DNA from: Rhopalosiphum padi
Taxonomy: Eukaryota > Arthropoda > Insecta > Hemiptera > Aphididae
DNA: 64,000 nucleotides
Assembly (NCBI RefSeq): GCF_020882245.1
Contig: NC_083599.1
Coordinates: 22,640,865-22,704,864, forward strand
Direction of reading: 5' to 3'
Below the pieces are notes generated by a model that saw nothing but the letters and a program-made list of their open reading frames with translations, was not told the DNA's origin and made no database searches. Of this stretch, positions 1 to 11,767 are shown piece by piece. A program made the translations under genes and the position numbers. Numbering within the stretch: the first letter of the stretch is position 1; each line of letters opens with the position of its first letter.

Positions 1-785
1 TAAATAATAGTTATAATTTTCAATTTTTTTATATTTAATGATTTGGTTGTAGTTGAAAATATGTTTATATTTTATAAAAGTATGAGTTTAAAGTACCCTT
101 ATATTCGTTTGTTTTTTATATATTTGTAAATAGTTAAAAAATATTTACATATTTTTTGATAAAAATTAAATGAGACGGTCTAACAAATTATAAGTTTAAC
201 ATAATTGAATACAAATTCATTACACAATTTATATATTTCAATAGTCATACATGGTTATATGTATAAGTAATGTAATATGTAATATAGTTAAAAAAAAATT
301 ATTGGTTTTAGTTTTAATTATTTGAATAAAACCTAAATGGTAATTAAATTTGTCGAGTTTTGGTTTTACTGTTATTTATATTTTTTTGTTTATATTTTCA
401 AGTGTTTATAAATTAAATATTATTTACTAACTGTACAATTGATAAGTATTAAATGTTGAAATATATTTCAAGTGTGTGTTTAATGTTTTGAATTCTGCAT
501 TATTTCCTAGTATAATATGTATAAACAATAATACTTGATAGCTAAAATTAAATGAATATTATAAATTTTAAATTGTTATAAGATGTTACAATTATAATAA
601 AATATTATTCTTACGTTGTAAACATAATTGTATCTGTTTGATACTTTAAAAGTACTTATAGTGGTCCTATTAAAATTCAAAATGATTTCAATACAATTAA
701 TTGCATAGTACACATTAAATTCATTATACTCGACTCAGATTAATGTATTCAAATTATTAATAATTAAATTGTTTTTTTTTTTTAG
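1..785. other. Left-edge non-coding sequence, probably ERGIC3 intron
   Basis: This AT-rich stretch has no open frame that I can support. It ends in a T-rich tract followed by AG at 784-785, which is the acceptor of the first visible ERGIC3 exon. ERGIC3 proteins normally have about 30 residues before the segment encoded by that exon, and these are not found here. The stretch is therefore most likely intron, with the first coding exon left of the window. Confidence 0.6.
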
Positions 786-3700
786 TTTCTTTGGTTTGTT
801 TTTTAACCATTGTTTTTTTGATGGTGTCAAATTTAGTTGAATATCTTGACAACACTCCCACTGAAGAACTTTTTGTTGACACATCACGAAATAAAAAGTT
901 ACAAATAAATTTTGATATTGTTGTTCCTAAGATATCGTGTGATTGTATGTATTTACTTTGATAATTAAATGATATTTACTTATATGTTTAAAAATATTTT
1001 TTTTTTAGTTCTAGTTTTAGATGCAGTTGATAATTCAGGTGAAACACATCTGCAAGTTGATCATAATATTTATAAACGAAGATTAAATTTAGAAGGACAA
1101 CCAATTAGTGATCCTGAAAAATCTGATGGTAAGATTATGTTTAAATTATTGATAGTTATATCTACAAGCCTGAAGTTCATGCATTAGCATGTTTTTACAG
1201 TGCATCAAAAAGTTGCTGGATGAGATAAATATTTGAATCACAATCTAACGAGTTTAAAAATTAAAGTTTAGTTTGTTATTTATTTATTTATTTTTTTATT
1301 AATATTAAATTTCATGAAAATGTCAGACTGAGCATAATTAAAATTTATTTGTTGAAAAATATGTCCTTATAAAAACGTTGCTAATATAAAATAAAAACCT
1401 GATTAAAATTAAAGGTCGTTGCTTTGTCAGGCTGATAATCGCCGTTCATTTGTACTTGAAAACTCATAAAAATTCCTAGTTGAAAATTTTAATTCTTGAA
1501 GTAAATACAACAATATATTATATCATGTTAAAATCGTGCATATTTTGCTCCGTCTTTTAATTATAAAATAAATACAAAAATACTTAACGTAAACAATTTA
1601 AAAAAAATGCAAATTTTAATGATTTTAAGCACATATTTGCATGCATATTTTGATAGTTTTTAGTGCATGAACTTCTAGGCCCTAGTTATATCTTTTAGAT
1701 TAGTTAAATTATATGCTACTAATATTTTATACATTTTTGTTTTAGATGTTGGCAGTAAAAAAACATTAAATGTAAGTTATTTACTTAGATATTTCAATTT
1801 CTAGAGTATCTAAAAATGTTATATAAAAAAATCTTTTAATGTATCTATTACCATTTTATAATATATAATGATAATGATAATGATTATGATATTTTTAAAT
1901 AATTATATTGAAATATAATTTAATGTGTTTAAGATGACCATAAGGCTTAATAAAATAAAAGATAAAACAATACTGTATTTTAATTCATTTTATTTTAAGT
2001 TTATATAATAAATAATACACATTTTTTTTAGCCTGCATCTGTGTTAAAATCAAACGAAACAGATAATGCTGATAATGCTACAGCGATTTGTGGAAGCTGT
2101 TATGGAGCTGAAAGTTCAACTATTCCGTAAGTATTAAATATTTTATTAATTCTCACTAAAATTTAATTAAAATTAATATGTATATTGTATTTATTTAATC
2201 CATCTTATTATAGTAGGTAATGTTAAGATCCCTCTATTAAGAATTTTAAACATTTCATATTATGCAATAATTAATTTAAAAAAATATTTATTGTTTAGAT
2301 GTTGTAATACATGTGATGACGTTAAAAGAGCTTATAAAATGAAAAATTGGGATTTCCGTCCTTTTAGTATAGAACAATGCAAGAATCAATCATCTCAAAA
2401 TGAAATGTATGACAAAGCATTTAAAGAAGGTTGCCAACTATATGGTACACTACTGGTAAATAGGGTAAGTAATGAAAACTTGAAAAATAATTTTATTATT
2501 AATAAATATGAATGAAAATTATTTAATAAATAGAGTCAAGTAAAACATTTATTAATCAAAAAATATTACTTGGTTAGGTAAATAACTATTGATTTATTTA
2601 TCTAATAAAATTATTTAAAATGTATTAATAGAGTATTAGAGTGTAGACAAATTATCAAAGATAAATGATTATTATTTTGATAATTATCTTTTAGGTTAGT
2701 GGAAGTTTTCATATTGCTCCAGGAATGAGTTTTTCGTTTAACCATATGCATGGTGAGTAATATTTTAACATTTTCATTTTGGTATTTAAATAGTTAAAAT
2801 ATTTAATATAAGTATTTAAAAAAATATTTAATAGTGTAATTATTGAAATACTAGACGTATTATAATATTGCGTCAGCCTGGTTATGCCTCCAGTTGTGTT
2901 TGTGTCAGGAATCCCTAGGTCCCAAGATTTATAAAAAATTGTGATGGTATTACTGACTGTCTTTTGTGCACATTTAGTCATAAATTAAATATATATTATA
3001 TCAATTGATTATTTCTGACTAAGCTAAAATTATAAAATATAATATTATAAATTTTTTATTTTTTTGATCAAGTAAATTTACACACAAAATATTGAAAACT
3101 GAAATGTGGATATTTATAATTCATAATAAATTTGTTATGACTGATGTGAATATGTCACGTGACTGTATAGCCACAAAATCCAATATAATTTTTAGAAATA
3201 TTATTGTTTGGTGAATACAGTAGCAAAGGATTTGATATAGACTACTACTTTAGTTGTTTACTACATTATTAAAATAGTTGACAATGGTTATCTATAGAAA
3301 TATTAAACCACTAAGTGTATGACCAAATCTTTATAAAGTAACTGGTAAAAATTTAAAACTAAATGTGCATCTAACTATTGAACTACGTGTTGAACTATTC
3401 TGTTGCCTGATCTTACATAGTCTGTTTATTTGCAAACTTAAACAATTAATTATTTACAAGAATGAAAAATAATAGCTGCCTGTAAAAAAAAAACATAAAG
3501 CTTGAGTATGGGTATTAATTATTACATTATTAGTTACTACTAATTAATTTAATTCATTTGCATTTTATGTTTTAGTTCATGATGTACATCCATTTTCGTC
3601 TTCGTCATTCAACACATCTCACATTATAAGACATTTATCATTTGGTCAAAAATTGGAATCAATTACTAGTCATGGTGGCAATCCATTGGACTCAACTGAA

Positions 3701-6700
3701 TCTATTGCTGAAGAAGGTAAATAATATTATGTAGTTTATTATTAAAAAAAGGGAGAACAATTTACTGGTTCAAATATATTTTGAATGTAATACTATTAAA
3801 TTAGTATTTCAGTTTTTCAGTTAGCCTAAATGAAAATAAAAATTCACCAGTTCTAAGTTAAAAATTAATAAACTCACAGTAGATTATTTTTTTTTTCGAT
3901 TTTAATTAATTTTAGTATCATTAATTATCTATTTAAGGAGAGAGATGTACTAAGTCTATACAGTTATTAGAAAATTTACATGGTTTGGAAGAGATACAAT
4001 TTATAAGTATTTTATTGCTTTATTCTAAATGTGTGAATTGGAAAATAATGTTTCTATATATATGTAGAAACATTTTATTTATTTTTTTTTTTGATTGGAT
4101 TTTATTATTTTAGTTAATTTATGGTATTAAAAGAAAAATACAATTTGAATACACTTTATATTAATGTGTTAGTTAAGTCGTTAGTATATATGTTGCGTGT
4201 TACATTAATCAACACATTTTTATGATAAAAGTACTTATTATTTGTATTTTGTTTAATTCCTTGGTAATTTTTTTTATTCTAATATTGATTATAGAAACAT
4301 AATTTATGTTTAAATTTGTAGGTTTTGTCCTATCATAATAGAAAAACAGATTTTAAAATAACTATTAAGAGGGTGTTATACCCACATGTGTTGCCTGTCT
4401 TACTAATGTACATTATAGCAAATTTGCGTTCAGCAGAACACATTTTGTGATAATATTAGCTTTAATATTAGAATAATCTTTATCAATTATCAAATTCAAA
4501 GGTAAGAATATTATGTCGGAAATGTCATATGCTTTAATTTATAATATTATCATTTTAAAATGAGTTATGAACATTTTAAAGTGGTAATAATTTACATAGG
4601 TATAATTACCTTTAAAATGGTAATGTGAATATAAGCATATTATATTTCTACCTTTAAATTTGATAATAGGTTAATTTATTCTAAAATTAAAGCTTATATC
4701 ACAAAATGTGTTCTGCTGAAAACAAATTTGCTATGATGTACGTTAGTAAGATAGATACAACACATGCTGGTATAACATCCTCTTAAATATGGACACTTTT
4801 AAGTTAACAAAATAAATATAAAATAAAAACTTATATAAAAACAATTTAAATTTAGCTTTTAAATTTTTAAATGTTTTAATTAATTGATATAAAATAAAAT
4901 AAAATAACTAATAACTATTTGAGATTCTATTTTTAAACTTGTTACAATAAGTTGTCAACAAGCATGGACTGGCCAAAAACAAATAATCAGAAATCTGGCT
5001 TTTTATGTTTAATAATATTACATACTTGTTTTATTACTTATTAGGTAATATTTTAATTTATAATTTCAGAATAATAATATTAATAGTATATATTTTATAT
5101 GAGTAGCGGCCCACCGGGAAATTTCCCGGTATCCTGGTCGTCCAGTTCGCCACTGATACCGATTATTCAGATTATTTTTCCAAGATTATAAATCAAATAT
5201 TCCAATATATCACTTACCATATAAGATGGTAGACATTGTTATTATTTTTTGATACCTTTTTTTAACCTCAAACAATTGTTTACAAATTTAAAATAAATTT
5301 AACTTCAATGCAATTAAATTTGTTAAATACAAAAACCAAAATGCATTGAATTACTATGAGGTATATAATTATTTAAATTTTTGTCAGAGACTTACTCTTA
5401 GTATACTCACAAGCAGGCGCGGATACAAGGTGGATGGCTATGGAGGCTGAAGCCTCTACTTTAACCTTATGTACCTACTTAAAATATTTCAAAACTTAAA
5501 CTTAATGCCTATGCTTTTATGTGCATGAAGTTTTTTATTTAGCCCCCCCCCTCTTATTTAATTTCTAGATCCATATCTGCTTATAAGTGATTGATTACTA
5601 ATACAATATCATATATATCTGTTGATAATCAAAAATTATTCTTAAAATCTTATTATTTACTTAAAAATTGATTATTTTTTAATATAATTTTACACAAATT
5701 TACACAAATGCTTTTCTGTCAAATGACCAAATAAATATAAACAATCTTAAGTGTAATAACTAATAATTATTACACAATTGTATAAGACATAAATATTTTC
5801 AGTTTTTTTTTTAACGAAAAAATAATGATATATTTCATGACACTATTTTTATCATAGGAGATTAAATATAGCAATTTATGGGTACATAATTTTTGAAAGA
5901 ACTAACTTTAAATTTAAAATCTTGTACTTACTAATTTTAATTATTTCAGCTAAGTATATTAGGCTCAATTACAATAATGTTATGATATTATTGTATATTT
6001 GTATGCATATGCATTATCTAATCATTTTGATATATATACAAAAGGCATAAATAGTATAACTAAGTTCTATTTTTTCTATTTTTAGTAAAATAAGTGACCC
6101 GTTTAGTATACCACTATTCACTGGACATTGATGACAATTTAGCTTACTTTTAGACTTCAATTAGTCCAATTACATAACTTTTAAGGAAAGGGGATAAAAA
6201 AAAAATTTACCTCGGAACTTTGACCTTATTCTAGACATTTATTGTGTGACTATTATAGAAAGGATTGATTAGTATAAATGTCCGATGTTTAATAAAAACA
6301 TTTTTTATTTAATTCAACATTTTTTTTATCCATAATAGTATTCTATCATTTCTAGTGTTGTCGCTTTTTATAGGTTTTCATTAGGGCTCGGATTTTAAAG
6401 GAAATGCTTCATTTTATATGTTTAAGATAGAAATCTAATTATTATACATAAATTTGTTTCACGTCAATCTGATTACAAATAAACAAATTTATTTTGGCTT
6501 TTTTTTGTGTAAATGCTTTTTTTGCTTTTTTCAGTTATTCTACTTCAGTTATTATAGAATTTTTATATGTCTTTTATGCTATAAAAATAAACATTAATAC
6601 TATACTATGTGGCGTTTCATCAAACGAAATTAACTATCATGGGTTTGATTTAAACGAAACCTCTTGCATGAAGTATGCATCGATCACTTCAGTCGATGTA

Positions 6701-9700
6701 GAGCGTTCATTTTCTATGTATAAAAACAGCTTCTCAGATAATAGAGTCAGTTTCACTTCTGAAAATCTTGCCAAATACGTTGTAGTAAATTTTTTTTAAT
6801 TTAAATTAATTTTTCAACTTTTTTTTATTCAGTTTTATAAATTATAACTAATTATTCATGTTAATTTTTGCTTTTTAAAGAATAAATATGCTTCATTTTT
6901 GCTTTTTTAAAACAATTTTGTGCTTTTTTTGTTATTTATTATGCTTTAAAATCTGAGCCCTAGTTATCATGTATTTACATTTTCGTTTGTAGACAGATTT
7001 TTAATTTTATTATATGGTTAATATGGGAAAGAAATACCAAATAACTGCTAAATCTGTTCAGTTTCAGTTAAATAGGCATGGCAGTGGTTAGGGAATCACC
7101 TAGTAGTAAAAAGCAACAACTGTGGGAGGAAAAAAATATTAATTTTTTGTAAAAGACCTGTTAAAAATATCGCCGTTAAAAAGTTAAGTCTAAAAAGACG
7201 CCAATGTTACACTTTTTAGTTATTATTTAAAAATTAGCATCAACTTCTGACTTTCAACTTTTATATTTTTATTAGACCATTAATGAGTAGAATTATAATA
7301 ATTCTATGGCAAATGTAATTTATAAATATTCAATTTAACCAAATTTAAATAAATTACATCATTAAAACTAATATTTACTAAACAAAAATGTATTTTTTAT
7401 TGTAGTTGGTATCAGAGATAAAGTTTTACATCAATATAGTATTAAAAAAGAAATGTATCTAAAAATAAACAATTAATTATTAATCAACATCTAAGGGCAG
7501 CACCAACACCCATAAACGTTCCGAATGTTCCGCCACTCTGCAGCATAGTTTTGCCCATACTGCCAATGAGCTCTCGGCCCCTGAACCCTGACCTATATCG
7601 AATAATAATCGTATTTTGAATGCACTATATAATTATAATGTAAATGTATAGAGAAAATACCTTAAGCCTCCTAAACCACCGAACAAAATTCCAATAGTTA
7701 TTCCGATCGTGGCTCCCATCATAAATGAAGTCGATACTCTGTCGTAACATGATGGTTTACCTTGGCCTGCATAAAGACTCGAACTTGGAACTGGCATCTT
7801 TTCGTTTTAGGATTTCGAAGTTTCAGAAGTAACAGAAATCAAAATGACCCTTCGCGGCTTCGCTTAATCGTACGTTGTTAAAATTTCCATGCAGTTTTTT
7901 ACTTTTAATGTTATCATATATTATGCGTGTTGTTATCAGTTATTAAGCGTACTTATTACTAATGCGCCTGTGCGTAGCTTATATCAGGTTGTTATAAACC
8001 ACCTTGATAAAGAGGACGCTTCACCCGCGACCCGCATGTGTTGTCTCCGTCTTACAAATGTAAAATTTAGCTAACACTGTTTTGCTTAGAACCCATAGAA
8101 TAGAGTATTAGTGTATTACTAGTAATATTACTAGTATTATTAGTAAAACTGTAAAACCATTCGGGCTGTACTGCCGTAGTAATACTGTGATAGCGAAGAA
8201 AGAAGAAATTGAAAACCAACAAATGCAATAACAAATAAAAATTATGCTTTTGTTTTTACAATTCAACAATTGTATGATTACCTAGAAAAAAATCCTTGCA
8301 TTAATTATTAATAACTATTCAAGTATTATATCAGTAAATAAAAAGTTAAGTTGGACTTTTCCATGTGATCTGGTCTCTTACACACCCACCCACACACACA
8401 CACACACATTGACTGCACACAGTGATCACTAAGACTAGGGACTTCATGCCCTTAAAAACTTTAAAATATGAATTAATTTATGACCTAAAAAATTACTAAA
8501 TATGCCTTAAAAACTAAAACATTTAATAATAACAATGATTGATATCCCATGACGGTGTGACCATACAAGTGTATAACTGTATGAGTACCATACAATATAA
8601 CTAATATAAGTATAGAGTCTGTATATAGATAAAAGTATATCGGTGGATCATAATTTCAACTATAAATGTTCTTGCAGTTGAGGAAAACATGAGCCATACT
8701 AAATTCATAGAATATTCTTTTAGGTATTTACATAGGTATATATATTTTTTAAATTTAAAGAAAAATAAAATTCTAATTTTAAAATATAAGCAAATTCAGA
8801 GCTGCGTTTAATGGGGGGCAATTGCTGAAAAAAATGAAAATTTTTGAATTGTAATTTACTCAAGGGCAGCATATTTTAATTTGCCCCGGGGCGCCAACAT
8901 AGCTTAATGTGGCACCGAGTAAATTATGGACTTAAAATAAGAATATGACAAAATATTCACTAATACGTGAAAAAGAGTAAAATATATAAAATATGCTGAA
9001 AAATATAATTATTGTAGAATCCTAGTATTGTGAAACAAATTTCTATATCACTAAGCTATGTTTTGAATGAATATTCAAACATGCAGTCCTATTTGTCCCT
9101 AGTCCTAGTGATCACAATTGAAGAGCCAATTTTCATTTTATCTTATTTCTTATATATTTATTATCGTAGATTAACCTAGTTTCCTATGTTGATATATAAC
9201 TGTTATTGGCCTACTAAGACTTATAGCTAAGTTTGATTTCTTGTTAAATAGTTGTTTTCTTATTTTAGTTTAATACATATCTATTATGTATATTCATCAT
9301 ATATTATTTAAAATAGCTAATCGTTAAATAATTCAATATTTAAACAATTATAGTAATCAATTAAAATATGCTATTTCTATATTTGTTTATTATATTTACT
9401 ATTAGTTATGTTGTTTTATTTTTGAACATTCTAATGAAATGATATATTACTTAATAGTTAATACTTCTATAGTTCTATACACTATTTTAACATAACTTTT
9501 CAAATCTTTTAATAAGATAATGTCCCCACTGAACAGGTTTATGTGTGGCCCACAAAAATTAATATCTAATAATTGTATGTATCATCTATTAAATTAATTT
9601 AATAAACGATACTGAGCTGAGCTTGTTTAGTTGTACTTGCCAACGTTTGAACTGTTATTTTAACATTTAAATTTACATTCTAAATTTAATTATTGCTTCT

Positions 9701-11767
9701 TTCATGTTCCTATCAACATACTTACATACCAATGGTGTTTGGATTTCAAATGAGTGTTTGAATATATTTGATAATTGAAATATTTAACTATTGAAAAAAC
9801 AATTAATTAAATTTAATTATAAGTAATTTGTGCCACATATATTTCTAATTATTTTTTCCTTCCTTTTTTGGGTTGTAGTTAAAAATCTCAACTATGAAAT
9901 TCAAATGTGAACTTAAGTATAGAACTGTTTTCTGGTTCAGCTATTTTTAAGAAAACATAATTTTATAATATTGTATGCATTGACATAGTCATTGGTATAT
10001 AAATAATAACATACTAAGATACAATGCTTTCAACTTTAAAGTGTAGCATAGGTGGCTTCTTCATTTATTACAAAGTATAGATAAATGATTATTTTTTAAT
10101 TGAGATTTAAATGTCAATAACAAATAATTCGCTTGGTCAAAATTTTTGAAAATTAAATCCCACAAAAATTATTTATGTATATGTATAAAAATAGTCATAA
10201 TTTTTTTTTATATGCATTTGATGTTAAAATTTTAATGAATTTAACTATAAATTAACTATATTAGTTTTAAAATTTCATCTTTTTTTAAGTACTATGATTC
10301 TATTTTTACTATTTTATGGTATTTACAGAAAGATGTAATTACATTTTGAGTTATATAAGTTGATGTAATATGGTATAAATATTTATTATTATAATAATTA
10401 AATACTAATAATGTAATAAATTCAATATTTTCGGAAAAAAATTATATCAATCTACTATGTATAATACTAAATGTAAAATAAATGACTAACCGAAAATACG
10501 CATCACTTGGCGATATAGGCTATCAGTCTTTGCCTAGTATCGTTTTTCGTGTACAATGTTATATTGAATTATTGAATTCAAGTTTAACACATCTATAACA
10601 GTGTCCTAATTGACACCTAATGCACATCATAGGCCCGAGCAGTACCCACTAACCTACTATTTGTTTTTTAAGCTTTAAAATAGTTATTTATCTAATTTAT
10701 GACTTTTATTGTTTTTAGTAAGGTATACTAGTAGTTTTTACTTTATAATAAAAAATATATGTATTTTTTTTTAATGATGAATTAAAAGAAAAAAAAATTA
10801 TCTAATATTTAAAAAAAATTGAATTTGCTTAAGAAATTCTATTGAAGTTAACATAATATGTACTGTTGGATTTGTTCTTGAAATACAAATATAATATATA
10901 TTAACCAATTCACTTAAATTTCTAACTATTGCTTTTGAGTTATGAGTAATTAGTAATGAATTTTTATTAATGCTATAAATGTGTTAACAAATATGAATAC
11001 ACTTTTAAACTTCTTCAAAATAATACTTAACTGATTGAAATAATACCTTAATTCACATTATACTAATTATAGTATTTTTGTTTTTTTCATTTAATTAGTT
11101 TTGAATAAATTTTATTTTGTTTTATAATCCTAATTTTAAAGTGTCTTGTGTTTTTTTTTACTATTTTTAGGAGCTGTCATGTTTCAGTATTATATTAAAA
11201 TTGTTCCAACTCTCTATCAAAGAAGAGACCTATCAACAATGTCTACTAACCAGTTCTCAGTGACCAAACACAAGGTAAATTTTTTATTGTATTGAATATT
11301 TCGTATGACTTTTTATATTATATAATATTTATTATTAAAGTTATTTTGATTTCCCGAGAATAAAATGATCAACTGATTATTTTAGATTATAATATTATTA
11401 TTTGTATAATTTTATAGGTCATGGCATTCGATAAAGGTCCATCAGGTGCTCCTGGAATATTTTTTAGTTATGAATTTTCACCAATTATGATCAAGTTGAC
11501 TGAAAAACCAAGGTATATTTTAAAATGTGTATACATGTATACACATATTAAATTTACTTTATTTGATTTGTTGACTTTTTATTATAATTGAATAATATAT
11601 TAATTATTTGTCTTCTTTCATATAGGTTATTAGGGCATTTGTTCACCCAGTTTTTATGCAACATCAGTGGAGTTTTTATATGTTTTTGGATCATTGATAT
11701 ATTTATGTACAAAGTATCTAAGGTGTATAATATACGCAAGAAACAATTACCTAACTCAAATAAATAA
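786..11767 (+). CDS. ERGIC3: ERGIC3 homologue (ER-Golgi intermediate compartment protein 3), 5' partial
   Basis: ERGIC3 is a two-pass membrane protein that cycles between ER and Golgi and helps load cargo into COPII vesicles; this role is known from the family. Ten exons are visible: 786-944, 1009-1128, 1746-1771, 2032-2126, 2299-2464, 2695-2752, 3576-3716, 11171-11274, 11418-11512 and 11626-11767. Every junction has GT/AG and reading phase is kept through all ten. The first exon encodes the first membrane segment (VCFLTIVFLMVSNLVEYL). The lumenal part carries the family motifs CGSCYGAE and CCNTCDDV, followed by GCQLYG, FHIAPG, HHP-like VHDVHPF, MFQYYIKIVPT and QFSVTKHK. The last exon encodes the second membrane segment and ends NIRKKQLPNSNK. 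The N-terminal roughly 30 residues are missing and presumably lie upstream. The intron 3717-11170 is very long and hosts ROMO1 on the other strand and several mobile elements. Confidence 0.95.
4365..4786. mobile_element. Inverted-repeat MITE with TTAA ends (family A, copy 1)
   Basis: The two ends are near-perfect inverted complements over about 100 bp. The left begins TTAAGAGGGTGTTATACC and the right ends GGTATAACATCCTCTTAA. Both arms contain the block CAGCAGAACACATTTTGTG or its complement. There is no coding capacity. TTAA lies at both termini, so either TTAA is the target duplication (as for piggyBac-type elements) or it is part of the terminal repeat; one copy cannot decide. Related copies are at about 30072-30417 and 57619-58097, with a fragment at 8008-8075. 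Confidence 0.8.
4958..5156. mobile_element. Degenerate MITE remnant
   Basis: The right end has a GC-rich palindrome CCGGGAAATTTCCCGG followed by GGTCGTCCAGTTCGCCACTG. The left side has a weaker complement around GCATGGACTGGCC. GC-rich ends in AT-rich intron sequence fit a hAT-type non-autonomous element whose left end has decayed. Boundaries are approximate. Confidence 0.4.
5414..5582. mobile_element. Small MITE with degraded terminal repeats
   Basis: The left end AGGCGCGGATACA and the right end TAGATCCATATCTGCTT are imperfect inverted complements of the type GGCGGATCCAGAA / TTCTGGATCCGCC. A C-homopolymer lies near the right end. It is non-coding and about 170 bp long, and sits in the ERGIC3 intron. 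Confidence 0.45.
6382..6962 (+). mobile_element. hAT element remnant keeping the transposase 3' end
   Basis: The 19 bp terminal inverted repeats are TAGGGCTCGGATTTTAAAG on the left and CTTTAAAATCTGAGCCCTA on the right. They are flanked by 8 bp duplications GTTTTCAT (6374-6381) and GTTATCAT (6963-6970), which differ at one base. Within it, 6494-6799 is open on the plus strand and its C-terminal part reads SITSVDVERSFSMYKN, then SDNR and LAKYVVVN. This resembles the hAT C-terminal dimerisation region. The catalytic part is missing, so this is an internally deleted, non-autonomous copy. Confidence 0.85.
6494..6799 (+). pseudogene. hAT transposase C-terminal fragment
   Basis: This open frame of about 100 codons lies inside the hAT remnant. 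Only the last 40 or so residues look like transposase: the TSVDVERSFSMYKN and SENLAKYVVV motifs match the hAT dimerisation domain, where conserved residues cluster around S-x-D-x-E-R-x-F-S. The N-terminal part is hydrophobic and unlike transposase. No RNase-H-like catalytic core is present. I treat it as a non-functional fragment, not a gene. Confidence 0.75.
7484..7797 (-). CDS. ROMO1: ROMO1 homologue, two exons, nested in the ERGIC3 intron
   Basis: ROMO1 (reactive oxygen species modulator 1; Mgr2 in yeast) is a small inner-mitochondrial-membrane protein linked to ROS levels, cristae shape and TIM23 import. The exons are complement(7661-7797) and complement(7484-7592), joined by GT-AG splicing across a 68 bp intron. 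The product is 81 residues; human ROMO1 has 79. It begins MPVPSSSLYAGQGKPSCYDR. Next come the glycine-rich membrane stretch GATIGITIGILFGGLGGL, then FRGRELIGSMGKTM and the family hallmark QSGGTFGTFMGVG, ending RC. The ATG at 7797 gives the family-typical start MPV. It is a short gene read opposite to its ERGIC3 host. It is too short and split to appear as a long open frame, but every family motif is intact. Confidence 0.95.
7798..8007 (-). promoter_or_regulatory. Probable ROMO1 promoter and 5' UTR
   Basis: The sequence immediately upstream of the ROMO1 ATG is locally richer in CpG (GACCCTTCGCGGCTTCGC around 7843-7865) than the surrounding intron. No TATA box is assigned. A family A transposon fragment lies about 210 bp upstream of the ATG. 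The promoter call is inferred from position and composition only. Confidence 0.4.
8008..8075. mobile_element. Family A MITE fragment (terminal piece)
   Basis: The blocks AAGAGGACG and CCCGCATGTGTTGTCTCCGT match the terminal region of the TTAA-ended element at 4365-4786 (MITE ends with TTAAGAGG and CATGTGTTG...GTCTTACTAATG). Only one end is present. Confidence 0.6.
8380..8408. repeat. CA-rich microsatellite
   Basis: An imperfect run of CA/CCA units ends in a pure (CA)n stretch, just left of a hAT-like element. Confidence 0.85.
8430..9107. mobile_element. hAT-like non-autonomous element with GTGATCAC target duplication
   Basis: The terminal repeats TAAGACTAGGGAC (8430-8442) and GTCCCTAGTCCTA (9095-9107) are inverted complements with one mismatch. 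Both are flanked by the identical octamer GTGATCAC (8422-8429 and 9108-9115). That octamer is its own reverse complement, so it could alternatively extend the inverted repeat. The interior is AT-rich and non-coding, and includes a GC-rich patch around 8815-8925 that may be a second nested element. Confidence 0.7.
10480..10660. repeat. Dispersed repeat, related to 48560-48665
   Basis: Blocks GTGTACAATGTTATA, GAATTCAAGTTTAACACATC and ATAACAGTGTCC recur in diverged form near 48560-48665. The shared order of blocks over about 100 bp indicates a repeat family. No terminal structure was recognised. Confidence 0.5.

Larger units (their letters stand above)
3717..11170 (+). other. Long ERGIC3 intron with a nested gene and repeats
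   Basis: This 7.45 kb intron separates the codons for GNPLDSTESIAEEG and AVMFQYY. It contains antisense ROMO1, a TTAA-ended inverted-repeat element (4365-4786), probable element ends near 4958-5156 and 5414-5582, a hAT remnant (6382-6962), a second hAT-like element (8430-9107) and a dispersed repeat near 10480-10660. From about 9120 to 10480 and 10660 to 11160 I see only AT-rich sequence. Confidence 0.8.

Noticed and set aside
2709..2981. Minus-strand frame of 90 codons containing WDLGIPDTNTTGG
   Set aside because: It lies across an ERGIC3 exon end and intron, with no recognisable domain and no splice support.
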